The notes beneath the pieces were generated by a model. It was not told the DNA's origin. It worked only from the letters and a program-made list of their open reading frames with translations, and did not search any database. A DNA stretch of 64,000 nucleotides, taken from contig NC_015573.1 of assembly GCF_000214705.1 (NCBI RefSeq), forward strand, positions 2,115,001 to 2,179,000, given 5' to 3'. The DNA is from Desulfofundulus kuznetsovii DSM 6115. Its GTDB lineage: Bacteria; Bacillota; Desulfotomaculia; Desulfotomaculales; Desulfovirgulaceae. Positions 35,512 through 44,648 of the stretch are shown here, in pieces (position 1 is the stretch's first letter; each line of letters starts with the position of its first letter). The position numbers and the translations under genes were made by a program.

Positions 35512-36397
35512 TCCTCAAACGTAATGACCGAAATCCCAAACGCTGCCTCACCAGGGGGAAGGCCAGGGCAGCCACCACAATTAACGAAGTGAGTAATTTC
35601 AGATCCGTCGCCGGCATGCCCAGTTGCAAAACCAGGCTAATCACGGTCCGGTAGACAATGGAACCGACGATAACCGCCAGCAAAGCCCGGAAAAGGGTAT
35701 GGTTGCCAACCAGTGCTTCACCAATAATGACCGAGGCCAGGCCGGCAATAATCATCCCGATGCCCATACCGATATCGGCAAAACCCTGGTACTGAGCCAC
35801 CAGGCTACCCGAAAGCGCCACCAGGGCATTCCCGATGGTCAACCCCACCAGTTTCATGGTACTTGTATTTACCCCCAGGCTACGGATCATTTGCTCGTTA
35901 TCTCCAGTGGCCCTTACAGACATGCCCAACTCTGTTTGCAAAAAAAGGTAGAGAAGGCCAACAACCACAATCACTACCATCAAGCCCAGCAGAACCGGTC
36001 CCCATGGCCCCAGCAAGGTCATGTCCCTGACCTGGGTAAAAATTGTCTGTTCACGAAGAAGGGACAGGTTAGCCTGTCCCATAATTCGCAAATTGATGGA
36101 ATAAAGGGCAATCATGGTTAGAATACCCGAAAGCAAAGGAGCCACCCTTAAGCCGGTGTGCAATAGACCAGTAACCAGACCCGCCAGCGCGCCGCAGATT
36201 ATGGCCCCCAGGACGGCCTGCCAGGGGCTATTGCCGAGCAAGATATACTGCGCCGTTACAGCCGCCCCCAGGGTAAATGCACCGTCAACCGTCAAATCGG
36301 GGTAATCAAGCACCCTGAAGGTCATATACACCCCCAGGACCATGGCTCCCCACAACAAGCCCTGCTCCAGGGATCCCAACCAGATGCTCAACGACAT
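35453..36397 (-). CDS. ABC transporter permease (TrpY/COG4120 type)
   Basis: 314 residues with about nine membrane helices, of the branched-chain amino acid permease superfamily. Start MSLSIWLGSLEQGLLWGAMV is typical. It has the DLTVDGAFTLGAA motif near residue 33 and the coupling loop ATGDNEQMIRSLGVN near residue 172. It stands between the binding protein and the ATPase gene and overlaps the latter. Confidence 0.9.
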   Translation of the reverse strand: MSLSIWLGSLEQGLLWGAMVLGVYMTFRVLDYPDLTVDGAFTLGAAVTAQYILLGNSPWQAVLGAIICGALAGLVTGLLHTGLRVAPLLSGILTMIALYSINLRIMGQANLSLLREQTIFTQVRDMTLLGPWGPVLLGLMVVIVVVGLLYLFLQTELGMSVRATGDNEQMIRSLGVNTSTMKLVGLTIGNALVALSGSLVAQYQGFADIGMGIGMIIAGLASVIIGEALVGNHTLFRALLAVIVGSIVYRTVISLVLQLGMPATDLKLLTSLIVVAALAFPLVRQRLGFRSLRLRSEQVAETGQCAQDLSSRRS

Positions 36398-36407
36398 GAT
36401 GCTTCAC

Positions 36408-37400
36408 CTACTCAATAATTTTGCTGGCTTTCTTTTTCAATTCTTCCGGAATGGTCACGCCAAAGGCCGCCGCCGCTTTGGCATTTAAAACGATGCTCAA
36501 GTCCTTTTGTTTCTCAACAGGCATATCCTGGGGTTTTTCTCCCTTTAGAACCCTCAAGGCCATCTCACCGGTCTGCTGGCCCAGCTTGTAATAATCAATA
36601 CCGATAGTACCCAGGGCACCGGCCTCCACCGTATTGCTCTCCCCGGCAATTACCGGAAGTTTATGCTTCTCGGCCACCTGGATTACCCCCGCCACGGACG
36701 AGACTACCGTATTATCCGTGGGTACGTAAATGGCATCCACCCGCCCCACCAGGGACTGGGCGGCCTGGACCACCTCGCTGCTGGCGGTAACCGGGGCTTC
36801 TACCACGGTCAGGCCCAGCGCCGGTGCCTCCTGCTTCACGATTTTCACCTGAACCTGGGAATTTACCTCGCTGGAGTTATAGATGACCCCCACCTTTTTG
36901 GCGTCTGGTACCAGCTCCTTGAGCAACTGCAACTGCTCCTTAATCGGGTTCATATCAGTGGTACCGGTAACATTGGTGCCCGGTTTTTCCATGCTCTTAA
37001 CCAGTTTTGCTTCCACGGGATCTGTCACGGCGGTGATTAAAATCGGAATATCCTTGGTTTCATTGGCCATGGCCATGGCGGAAGGAGTGGCGATGGCCAG
37101 AATGAGGTCTTTCTTATCCTGGACAAACTTGCGGGCAATGGCCTGGAGGGTAGATTGATCACCCTGGGCGTTTTGGAAGTCTACCTGCAGATTCTTCCCT
37201 TCCACGTAGCCGTTGGCCGCCAGTGTTTCCAAAAAACCTTTCCGGGCCGCATCCAGAGCCGGGTGCTCCACAATCTGGATAATGCCGAGCTTCACCGCTT
37301 TTGCTTCACTTTTGACGCCCTGCTTACTTCCTCCTGAGCCACACCCTGCCATTAAAAAAGCCAACCCCAGTACAAGCACCGGCAAAAGCCATTTTTTCAT
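36408..37400 (-). CDS. ABC transporter substrate-binding lipoprotein (TrpX/COG2984 type)
   Basis: 330 residues from the ATG at 37400, preceded by AAAGGAGGC; longer in-frame starts are excluded by the signal sequence. A lipoprotein signal ends in LAFLMAGC, so the mature protein is anchored by Cys20 or so. The two-lobed periplasmic-binding fold shows KLGIIQIVEHPALD near residue 40 and GVIYNSSEVNSQ near residue 165. First gene of the importer operon; the leader carries an attenuator-like hairpin. Confidence 0.92.
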   Translation of the reverse strand: MKKWLLPVLVLGLAFLMAGCGSGGSKQGVKSEAKAVKLGIIQIVEHPALDAARKGFLETLAANGYVEGKNLQVDFQNAQGDQSTLQAIARKFVQDKKDLILAIATPSAMAMANETKDIPILITAVTDPVEAKLVKSMEKPGTNVTGTTDMNPIKEQLQLLKELVPDAKKVGVIYNSSEVNSQVQVKIVKQEAPALGLTVVEAPVTASSEVVQAAQSLVGRVDAIYVPTDNTVVSSVAGVIQVAEKHKLPVIAGESNTVEAGALGTIGIDYYKLGQQTGEMALRVLKGEKPQDMPVEKQKDLSIVLNAKAAAAFGVTIPEELKKKASKIIE

Positions 37401-37459
37401 TTTCCTGCCTCCTTTTCTTTGACCGGTTGACGAGGCAGCAAAAAACAACGGGCAGCAAT

Positions 37460-37482
37460 AAAAATGCTCCCGGCGGGAGCAC
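37460..37482 (-). promoter_or_regulatory. Attenuator-like hairpin in the importer leader
   Basis: On the minus strand TGCTCCC-GCC-GGGAGCA is followed by TTTTTATT, a good intrinsic terminator, yet it is about 60 bp upstream of the first gene of the operon. GGCCCGCCGG and GGCAGGATGGCAGGAGG segments just before it could form a competing structure. A T-box or riboswitch class was not recognised. Confidence 0.6.
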
Positions 37483-37602
37483 ATTGCCCACCTCCTGCCA
37501 TCCTGCCGTGTTACCTCTTCCGGCGGGCCAACCGGCTGCTTATTTAAGTTAACTTTATCTTATGGTGAAGGGGTGGCGGCTGTCAATAATTTTTCAGTTC
37601 GC

Positions 37603-38043
37603 TTAAAGAGGGACCGGTGTCCGCAGGAGGTAGATGATCACCAGTACCGTAACCAGCAGCAGCATGGCGGCCAGCAACATATCGGCGGTGAGCGAATGCC
37701 GGTAAGTACCCTCGTTAATCTGGCAGCGGGTCTGCCGGTAACGGACGGCGGCCAGGACGACCACCAGCCCGGCCATGACACTGGAGCCTATCCCCAGATA
37801 GGCGGCCGATCCCCTGGACGGCGCAGTAACCATGCCCGCCTGCCACTCCAGCAGCCGCAAATAGAACGAAAATTTTTCAATGACAAAACCAAAGGCCAGA
37901 ATGGCCACGGCCGTACGGATCCAGGACAGGAAGGTGCGCTCGTTGGCCAGGTGTTCCTGGATGTGTTGCCGGTCACCGGTACGGTCGCATTTTTGCTCTT
38001 CTTTTTCCTTTCCGTTCAATTCCAGCTTCCCCTCTGTTACCAT
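37603..38043 (-). CDS. DUF202 membrane protein
   Basis: 146 residues. A charged N-terminus with HLANERTFLSWIRTAVAI (DUF202 signature, residues 31-48), then three transmembrane helices. Function unknown; the YidH/VTC-associated family is widespread. It overlaps the end of the FmdE gene upstream by 7 bp, an arrangement that suggests co-translation. Confidence 0.85.
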   Translation of the reverse strand: MVTEGKLELNGKEKEEQKCDRTGDRQHIQEHLANERTFLSWIRTAVAILAFGFVIEKFSFYLRLLEWQAGMVTAPSRGSAAYLGIGSSVMAGLVVVLAAVRYRQTRCQINEGTYRHSLTADMLLAAMLLLVTVLVIIYLLRTPVPL

Positions 38044-38645
38044 CCCCTGGTATATTCGCCGGCACAGGGGATGCAGGCAAATTTGCCGTCCCGCACCCTG
38101 GCCCGGGCCTCGGACACCGGTTCGCCGCAGAAGGCACAGATTACGGAATTAAAAATGCGCGCTTTCGGCGGCAGTTCAACCTTTACATGTTGCACTGCAC
38201 AAAGCTCCTCCGGCGAAGCTTCGAGGATATACCGGGTGCGCTGTTCTTGATGCTCCCGGAAGAGCTGCCGTTCCCTCTCATCGGCGGTGCCGGCAAATAC
38301 CTTTTCCCTTAAGGCCCGGAACTCATCGTTTTGCCGCCACGCGCCCCCCTTGACCGAAACGCGTACCGCCTTCCCGCTTTCCCGGCAGATAAAGGTAAAC
38401 ACATGCTTGCCGTGATCCCGGTACAGCAAATTGCCCTTACCCAGGGTGCAGCCGGTAAGTACCATCACCGCATCCACACCGCAGGCATCGTTCTCCACAA
38501 TGGCCACCAGTTCTTCGTCCTCCGCCCGGTGCCCGGCCAGCTCTTGCAGGCCGATTTTCGCCGCCCGGTAGCCCACGGCCAGGCCGGGGCAGGAGTGCCC
38601 GTGAAACTCCACGCACTTTTCCCAATCTCCTTTATCTGTATACAT
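38037..38645 (-). CDS. FmdE family protein with C-terminal zinc ribbon (copy 1)
   Basis: 202 residues. The FmdE domain (1-150) has EFHGHSCPGLAVGYRA near residue 13 and the conserved Cys in ENDACGVDAV and LTGCTLGKGN. The C-terminal ribbon has CAFCGEP and CIPC, two pairs for zinc. FmdE is named for a gene of formylmethanofuran dehydrogenase operons; its exact role in tungsten/molybdenum enzyme metabolism is not settled. It is the first of three paralogues here. Confidence 0.9.
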   Translation of the reverse strand: MYTDKGDWEKCVEFHGHSCPGLAVGYRAAKIGLQELAGHRAEDEELVAIVENDACGVDAVMVLTGCTLGKGNLLYRDHGKHVFTFICRESGKAVRVSVKGGAWRQNDEFRALREKVFAGTADERERQLFREHQEQRTRYILEASPEELCAVQHVKVELPPKARIFNSVICAFCGEPVSEARARVRDGKFACIPCAGEYTRGW

Positions 38646-38755
38646 TTCAACTCACTCCCTGTTACTGGTATTCACGTGTATTATTCGCTTTCATTTTTAA
38701 TTACCCTTTTTCAGGGCAAAATAAAAACGGTTCTAAACCAAGGGGTGTTGGTAAA

Positions 38756-39970
38756 ATGAAGAGATACGGAAAATATATCCTGATCCCGGTTATAATTTTT
38801 ACCGCCTTTATTTTCCTGTCCGGTGGAAATAAAGCAATTCTTCCTGTTCAGGGTTTGCAACGACACTTCCATCCCGTTGATGACGAACTGGGCGCAGGAA
38901 AAGCATCCACAATTTACGATGAAAAGGGCAATCTGGTGACCATGATATCCCGCCGGGTGAGCGTTGGAGATGAAATTTTCACTGCCGGTGGGAAACATTA
39001 CCGGGTGATAAAAGTAGATGGCAACCTGGCCACGGCCCGCGATTTGGGAATGGACAGGCAGCTGATGACTTATAATGAACTTTTTTCTAAAATGGAGATA
39101 CCGGCGGCAGCAGTTCGCAATAATCACCGGCCCGTGGCTATTTATCATACCCACAGCGACGAATCTTATCTCCCTTCCGACGGCAGCGCCTCCATTCCTT
39201 TCCGCGGCGGGATTTTTCAGGTCGGTGATTCCTACACGCATAGTTTAGCCAGTGATGGGGCCAGAGTCCTGCATGATAAAACCCCCCACGATCCCCACGA
39301 CGACAACGCTTACTACCGGTCGCGCCGGACGGCAGTGCAGTTACTGCAAAAGAACCCCATCGCCATCTTTGATGTCCATCGTGATGGGGTGGATGACCCC
39401 GAATTCTACCGGAGAATCGTTTCCAATGAACAGGTGGCCCAGATGCGCTTTGTCGTGGGGCGAGAAAACCCCCACATGCAGGCCAACCTGGATTTCGCCA
39501 AACGGTTGATGGCTTATGCCAATAAAATGCACTGGCCGATTGCTAAGGACATCTTTGTGGCTGAAGGAAATTATAACCAGGATCTCCTGCCCACCGCCAT
39601 TTTAATTGAAGCCGGCACCTACACCAATCGCAAAGAAGAAGCCATGCGCGGGATTGACCTGCTGGCGGATGCAGTCCCGGTAATCCTGGGCATTACCGGG
39701 CCGGCCAGCCGTCCGGAAGCCCCTGAATACGAAAAACCCGTGACCGACCCGACAGCCCGTCGACCGGGCGTATGGTCCAGCCTGGTATGGGTGATCATCA
39801 TCACCCTAATTGGTGGAGGCATCTTTGTGCTCATCAGTTCCGGCAGTTATGAAAAGGCAAAAGAGCGGCTGGCGCACTTCTTCGGCCGGGAACTGGCCGA
39901 TATCTGGGAAATAAAGGCAAAGAAAAGGGATCTGGAAAGGCAGGAGGAAAACGGGGGGAAGCGGGGCTGA
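38756..39970 (+). CDS. spoIIP: Stage II sporulation protein P
   Basis: 404 residues. An N-terminal membrane anchor (residues 5-22) is followed by the SpoIIP amidase/endopeptidase domain with AIYHTHSDESYLPSDG near residue 130 and FDVHRDG near residue 205; a second membrane segment lies near residue 345 (WVIIITLIGGGIFVLI). It hydrolyses septal peptidoglycan during engulfment with SpoIID and SpoIIM. Downstream of the catalytic part, the extra membrane segment and charged tail are not part of the B. subtilis protein's core. ATG follows CCAAGGGGTG. Confidence 0.92.
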   Translation: MKRYGKYILIPVIIFTAFIFLSGGNKAILPVQGLQRHFHPVDDELGAGKASTIYDEKGNLVTMISRRVSVGDEIFTAGGKHYRVIKVDGNLATARDLGMDRQLMTYNELFSKMEIPAAAVRNNHRPVAIYHTHSDESYLPSDGSASIPFRGGIFQVGDSYTHSLASDGARVLHDKTPHDPHDDNAYYRSRRTAVQLLQKNPIAIFDVHRDGVDDPEFYRRIVSNEQVAQMRFVVGRENPHMQANLDFAKRLMAYANKMHWPIAKDIFVAEGNYNQDLLPTAILIEAGTYTNRKEEAMRGIDLLADAVPVILGITGPASRPEAPEYEKPVTDPTARRPGVWSSLVWVIIITLIGGGIFVLISSGSYEKAKERLAHFFGRELADIWEIKAKKRDLERQEENGGKRG

Positions 39971-40234
39971 CAGCAGTTCCACAGGGGTAAGCCGTCCGGA
40001 ATCCAGGGCACGGATACGGTAGTAATAATTTAGCCGTGTTCTCTTGTTCCCTTAAGTCTCTAAGGACCTTCGCCTTGTATCTCAGAAGCCGGAAAAGTAA
40101 ACCCCGCACCGCTGTAGACACCCACCAGTTGATGTCTCACGGGTCCGGCAGGACCCGTTTTTCGTTTCTTCTAAAAATTTTTGCTTGCTGTAACCAGCTT
40201 TCCCTGATATGCTGGAAACAGAGGGTGATTTATT

Positions 40235-40789
40235 ATGGAAGAAGTAAAAAAAGAGATTGCCGCCACTTCCGATGAGCAGGATTACCGCCGGGAAGGACAG
40301 ATGTTTTTCCTGGGGAGCTGGGTACAGGGTGAAATACGGGATTTGCGCAATGAAATCCGCGAATTGCGCAAGGAAATGGCGGAAAAAGAAACCGGACTAA
40401 GACAGGAGATAAATACCGGAATTAGTTTGCTTCGTCAAGAAATTAAAACCGTAGAAAACAACCTGCGCCAGGAAATGAAAACCGAAAACAACAACCTGCG
40501 CCACGAAATGAAAACCGAAAACAATAACCTGCGCCAGGAAATTGCCGCCCTGCGGCAGGAAACCAAATCCCTGGAGAACAACCTGCGCCAGGAAATTGCC
40601 GCACTTCACCAGGAAATGAAAACCGAAAACAACAACCTGCGCCAGGAAACCAAATCCCTGGAGAACAACCTGCGCCAGGAAATTGCCGCGCTGGCTCATG
40701 GAATCAAAAGTTTATTCTGGGCCACCATCGGCATCGCCGTGGCCACCCTGGCTGTAACCATCAGTGTGGCCATTAAGGTATGGCGGTAA
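40235..40789 (+). CDS. Hendecad-repeat coiled-coil membrane protein
   Basis: 184 residues. Residues 40-150 consist of 11-residue units with the consensus NNLRQEMKTEN and the related NNLRQEIAAL / RQETKSLE, repeated about six times. The 11-residue period suggests a right-handed coiled coil. The last 25 residues form one membrane helix (SLFWATIGIAVATLAVTISV). I do not recognise a family; it resembles tail-anchored DUF1640-type proteins. Repeats are also direct at DNA level, with codon-identical units, so their number probably varies. The ATG follows GAGGGTGATTT. Confidence 0.75.
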   Translation: MEEVKKEIAATSDEQDYRREGQMFFLGSWVQGEIRDLRNEIRELRKEMAEKETGLRQEINTGISLLRQEIKTVENNLRQEMKTENNNLRHEMKTENNNLRQEIAALRQETKSLENNLRQEIAALHQEMKTENNNLRQETKSLENNLRQEIAALAHGIKSLFWATIGIAVATLAVTISVAIKVWR

Positions 40790-40951
40790 CCGATACACGT
40801 TAACCCTGTCCCCGCAAAACCACTCCAGGAACCGCGCGGCATTTTGAAGGTTTGGACCACTTAACAGCATCGTCAGTAAGCTCTTATGCTATGCCCAGCT
40901 TTGAAGGTTGAAAACGTAACAGCTGTGTTAAGCCATCCTCGCAGGCCAGTT

Positions 40952-42433
40952 TCACATGTTATTCCGGCTGGAACCACAGTGGTTCGTTTTTCCTTCAGTT
41001 ATGAAAGACAAATTTTCCGCACACCGGATCAGTACCGCCTTCTTGCCCCGGCGCTTGCCCTCTAAAAGAAGCTGGTCAGCGAAGCCGATGAGCCGTTCCA
41101 GGTCGCGGTCGTCATCAATTAAAACACGTCCGGCAATTGCTCCACCCATGCTGACGGAGACATTCAGTTCCGGTTCCGGCACGGAAGCCAGCACAGAGGA
41201 AAGAGAGGTAAAAATGCGCCGGGCAAGGACATTAAATTCTCCCGGTTGGTTAACGAGAAAGAACAGGACAAATTCATCACCCCCGTACCGCCCCACCAGA
41301 TCATCCTTCCTGACCTGATGTCTCAACAATTCCCCTACTTTTTTCAGGACCATATCGCCCACCGGATGCCCGTAACAATCATTTATGGTTTTAAAATTAT
41401 CCACGTCCATCATCAAAACGGCCACGTGGGGAAACTCTCCCCCCGCTTCCTTAATTAAATACAAGCACCGCTCCATAAAAGACCTGCGGTTAAGAACGCC
41501 TGTAAGGGGATCATAGCTGGCCAGCCATTCCAGCCGCCGCCGGGCCTGGTGGAGGAGTTCGTTTTTTTCCTCCAGTTCTTTTACTTTCTGCTCCAATTCG
41601 GACAGAGTGTCCCGTACCCGTAAGGCCATATTGTTAAAGGAAGAAGCAATCCCGGTCAATTCACTGGTCTGAAATTTGCTCCCTGCAAAGATATCCTCTT
41701 TTTTTGCCGGATCGAAGCGGGACAAGCGTTCAGCCAGATTTTTCAAGGGATATACTATTTGTGCCGCAGCCAGGGGATAAAGGAGGGTTGACAGCAATAT
41801 CACCAGGATAAGTGTACCGCCGAGAGGAACACACAATTGCCGCAAAGGTTCCTCCACAAGTCCTCCCACTGAAGCCCAAACCCTTACCCTGAGATTGGTT
41901 CCCGGTACCGGCGCGCCGACCTCCAGGTTTTCTTTTAATCCGAAGGCCTTAAGCAACAACCTATCCCCGGAGGAGGGTTTTTCTTTTTTCCCGGCCAGAT
42001 AAAGAACAGCACCATTACTATCTTCCAGGTAAATAACCGGCATTTCCCTGAGCCGCAGTTTGGGCTGGTAACCAAATCCAAAAAGAAATCTGGGGGCAAA
42101 AATTTGGGCAGGCTCCGGTTCCACCGGAAACAAAGGCCCGAGTTGAGCCGGGTCTATTCTTTTTACCAGCCCGCCTTTACTGGCTGCAATCCCCTCTCCC
42201 TGGAAAGAGAAGAAAAATCCATCTTCTCCCAGAGTGTGCTTCAGGGAAAGGGAAATAATCTGGCTTTCGTATAAAGCCATCTGGGTCAGGTATCTATTTG
42301 CCCAGGCAACGGTTTGTAAGGTGAGGTACTTGGCCGTAGCATAAACAGCCAGTAAGGTGGGAACCAGGGCGAGGGCAAAGAACCAGATGGTAAATACTTG
42401 AATTATACTGCGCCTTTTCCCACTCCCTGACAT
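40952..42433 (-). CDS. Diguanylate cyclase (membrane sensor, HAMP, GGDEF)
   Basis: 493 residues from the ATG at 42433 (a TTG just upstream is possible), preceded by AAGGAGG. It has an N-terminal membrane helix (about 13-32), an extracellular sensor region to about residue 200, a second helix (about 205-228), a HAMP-like linker, a coiled coil, and a GGDEF domain with GGDEF at 385-389 (of the longer form) and the inhibitory RxxD site (RKDD) five residues before it. It makes c-di-GMP from GTP. The ATG overlaps the stop codon of the HD-GYP remnant upstream, so a hydrolase-cyclase operon existed. Confidence 0.92.
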   Translation of the reverse strand: MSGSGKRRSIIQVFTIWFFALALVPTLLAVYATAKYLTLQTVAWANRYLTQMALYESQIISLSLKHTLGEDGFFFSFQGEGIAASKGGLVKRIDPAQLGPLFPVEPEPAQIFAPRFLFGFGYQPKLRLREMPVIYLEDSNGAVLYLAGKKEKPSSGDRLLLKAFGLKENLEVGAPVPGTNLRVRVWASVGGLVEEPLRQLCVPLGGTLILVILLSTLLYPLAAAQIVYPLKNLAERLSRFDPAKKEDIFAGSKFQTSELTGIASSFNNMALRVRDTLSELEQKVKELEEKNELLHQARRRLEWLASYDPLTGVLNRRSFMERCLYLIKEAGGEFPHVAVLMMDVDNFKTINDCYGHPVGDMVLKKVGELLRHQVRKDDLVGRYGGDEFVLFFLVNQPGEFNVLARRIFTSLSSVLASVPEPELNVSVSMGGAIAGRVLIDDDRDLERLIGFADQLLLEGKRRGKKAVLIRCAENLSFITEGKTNHCGSSRNNM

Positions 42434-42590
42434 CAAACCGCTTCCTCCTTAAAACGGGCCAGGAAAACCCGCGCTTTTTGAAACAGGTGGGGATCCAGTC
42501 TTTTACCCCCCATTTCTGCCATCACTTTAAGAGCTTCCCCCGAACTCAAGGGAGAACGGTAGGGCCGGGGAGAGGTTAGAACTGTGCATC
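42433..42590 (-). pseudogene. HD-GYP phosphodiesterase remnant
   Basis: The minus strand encodes TSPRPYRSPLSSGEALKVMA and then GGKRLDPHLFQ, the typical C-terminal end of HD-GYP domains. It ends in a TGA that overlaps the diguanylate cyclase start. Upstream, GIADA (from the preceding ADAYDALTS motif) is in another frame and followed by a stop, so at least one frameshift is present and the HD and GYP catalytic parts are missing. Confidence 0.75.
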
Positions 42591-42714
42591 AGCAATTCCG
42601 GGAAAACAGCAAGTTCGGGGAAAAAGCGTTCTAAAAAAGGGTAAATCGTTGACAACGAAGGGGTTTCACCGGCCGGGAGAACATTCACAAATATCCCCTC
42701 CCCCCAAAAATTAA

Positions 42715-42763
42715 GGCCACAAAGGCTCCTCTCCAAAAAGCTAGAGAACCAGCCTTCGTGGCC
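42715..42763. repeat. GGCCACG long hairpin, copy A
   Basis: GGCCAC-AAAGGCT and AGCC-TTCGTGGCC form a 13-bp stem with one mismatch enclosing a CTCT/AGAG stem. On the minus strand a T-rich stretch follows. It lies between znuB and the HD-GYP remnant and may terminate the znu operon. Two further copies lie at 46381 and 52433. Confidence 0.6.
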
Positions 42764-42903
42764 TAATTAATAATCCGCAGTTTTAAACCCGGGTTCAGTC
42801 GGGAAAGCTCCGGCTTTCTGCCGTCAAAAGTTCCATAAGTTTTTTATTTTTTAATTCGACGTTATCTACAAAATTCCTTTGCTGTCCGGTACTCTTTTAC
42901 GGG

Positions 42904-43764
42904 CTATTTGAAAAGAGCTTTTCCAGGACCTGTCGATACCTCTTCCTCCCACTTTTTTACTTTGCGCTTGGGAGAAAAGGAAGCCGTGATAACAAAGATA
43001 ACCGCGGAGACAATTACAATGGTGGCTCCACTGGGTAAATCAAACATGGCGGAAAGAAAAAGGCCCGTCCAGGTGGAAAGAACACCAAACAACGAAGATA
43101 AAATAAACATCAACCGCAGGTTATAAGTCAGCTGGTAGGCTGCAGCCGCAGGGTTTAAGATCAGGTTAAAAATAAGCAGGCCGCCGATGCTGCGTAAAGA
43201 AGCAGTAATTACCGAACCGGTTAAAAAGAGCAGGCCGTAAAAAATCAGGCTGGCCGGAATGCCTACGGCCAGGGCAACTTCCCGGTGAAAAATCACAGCC
43301 TGTATTTCTTTAAAAAAGAGCACCACCAGGCTCACTACGACCGCCGCTACAACAGCCAGCAAAAGCAGGTCGCGGTCGTTCACTGTAAGGATGCTTCCCC
43401 ACAAAAGCTCCAGGGCCTGGGTTTTCGGGCCGGGCAAAAGGCCCATAAACAGGAAAGCCATCCCCATCGTAACGGAAAAAATAATACCAATGGGTGTATC
43501 GGGGTTAAACTCTCCCCGGTCGGCCAGCGGCCCGATTACCACTGCTGCCACCAGACTGAACAGGAAAGCCCCGGCCAGCGGATTAAAACCCAGCCAGGCC
43601 CCGCAGAGCGCCCCGGCAAAAGCGGCGTGGGAAATGGCCACCCCGATAAAAGAAAGGTTCATCGTGACAACGAAAACCCCGATGAGAGAACAGGCCACGC
43701 CCCCAAGCAGACCGGCCAGAATGGCATTTTGCATGAACTGATAACTCAGAATAGAAAGATCCAA
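42904..43764 (-). CDS. Metal ABC transporter permease (ZnuB-like)
   Basis: 286 residues, eight or nine membrane helices of the metal-type (ZnuB/TroC) permease family. GVACSLIGVFVVTMNLSFIG near residue 20 and LRSIGGLLIFNLILNPAAAA near residue 190 are family blocks. It pairs with the ATPase and binding protein upstream (43835, 44649). Zinc, manganese or another divalent metal cannot be distinguished by this subunit. Confidence 0.9.
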   Translation of the reverse strand: MDLSILSYQFMQNAILAGLLGGVACSLIGVFVVTMNLSFIGVAISHAAFAGALCGAWLGFNPLAGAFLFSLVAAVVIGPLADRGEFNPDTPIGIIFSVTMGMAFLFMGLLPGPKTQALELLWGSILTVNDRDLLLLAVVAAVVVSLVVLFFKEIQAVIFHREVALAVGIPASLIFYGLLFLTGSVITASLRSIGGLLIFNLILNPAAAAYQLTYNLRLMFILSSLFGVLSTWTGLFLSAMFDLPSGATIVIVSAVIFVITASFSPKRKVKKWEEEVSTGPGKALFK

Positions 43765-43834
43765 AATATAACGCCCCCGGTTGCAGCCACCCGGCTACCT
43801 CTTTTTGGCAATGATTATTTTGGAGTCCAATGCG

Positions 43835-44605
43835 TCACTGAAGAGCGACCGCATTTACTATCATATTTTCTCCGCCGAACAGGAGGTCCAGAACCCCTTC
43901 CCGCAGCACTTCCGCGGGCGTGCCCTGGGCCCAGATGCGACCCTCCTTCATTAAAATCAGCCGGTCGCAAACTGCTGCCGCCGTTTTCAGCTCGTGGGTC
44001 ACCATCAGGGTGGTCAGGTGGCGGGAGCGGTGGATTTCACTGACCAGGGTCATGATCTCCACCCGCGCCCGGCGGTCCAGGGCCGCGGTCGGCTCGTCCA
44101 GAAGAAGGATCTCCGGCTCCTGGGCCAGGGCACGGGCAATGGCCACCCGCTGCTGCTCGCCTCCTGAAAGATGGCCGATGGGGCGAGTGGCAAGGTGGCT
44201 CACGCCTACCAGCCGCAACATGCTGTCCACCACCCGCCTGTCGGCCGGTCCGGGCCGGCGCAGCAGGCCCAGGCGGCCGTAGCGCCCCATCATGACCACT
44301 TCCCGCACACTCACCGGCATCCGGGGATCAATGTTCTGAATTTGCGGCACGTAGCCAATCCGCCGGCGCAAAAAGGCCGGGCAGCCCTTTTGAAGCGGGT
44401 AGCCCAGCACTTCCACCCGCCCCTGGAGGAGTTTACCCAGCCCGTTCACCAGGGTGAGGAGGGTAGTTTTACCGGCCCCGTTCGGCCCGATGATGCCGAC
44501 CAGCTCGCCCTTTCCAACTGACAGCGAAACGCCCCGTAAAGCTACATCTTCACGGTAGGAAACGACGGCATCTTCTATCTTTATTAGAGCAGCCCCGTTG
44601 AACAT
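43835..44605 (-). CDS. Metal ABC transporter ATP-binding protein (ZnuC-like)
   Basis: 256 residues from the ATG at 44605; longer in-frame starts would run into the binding-protein gene. Walker A GPNGAGKTTLL near residue 42, signature HLSGGEQQRVAIA near residue 145 and Walker B ILLLDEPTAALD near residue 165. It is 43 bp after the binding-protein stop and powers uptake with the permease at 42904. Confidence 0.9.
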   Translation of the reverse strand: MFNGAALIKIEDAVVSYREDVALRGVSLSVGKGELVGIIGPNGAGKTTLLTLVNGLGKLLQGRVEVLGYPLQKGCPAFLRRRIGYVPQIQNIDPRMPVSVREVVMMGRYGRLGLLRRPGPADRRVVDSMLRLVGVSHLATRPIGHLSGGEQQRVAIARALAQEPEILLLDEPTAALDRRARVEIMTLVSEIHRSRHLTTLMVTHELKTAAAVCDRLILMKEGRIWAQGTPAEVLREGVLDLLFGGENMIVNAVALQ

Positions 44606-44648
44606 CCCATTTTCCGGAATACTGTTCCAGCGTCCAGCGAGACTAATT

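Noticed and set aside
40430-40690. Direct repeats of about 33 bp that could suggest a CRISPR array
   Set aside because: The repeats are contiguous without unique spacers and lie in frame in a coding sequence for a coiled coil.
42527-42736. 69-codon minus-strand gene upstream of the diguanylate cyclase
   Set aside because: It reads the HD-GYP remnant in the wrong frame and starts within hairpin copy A.
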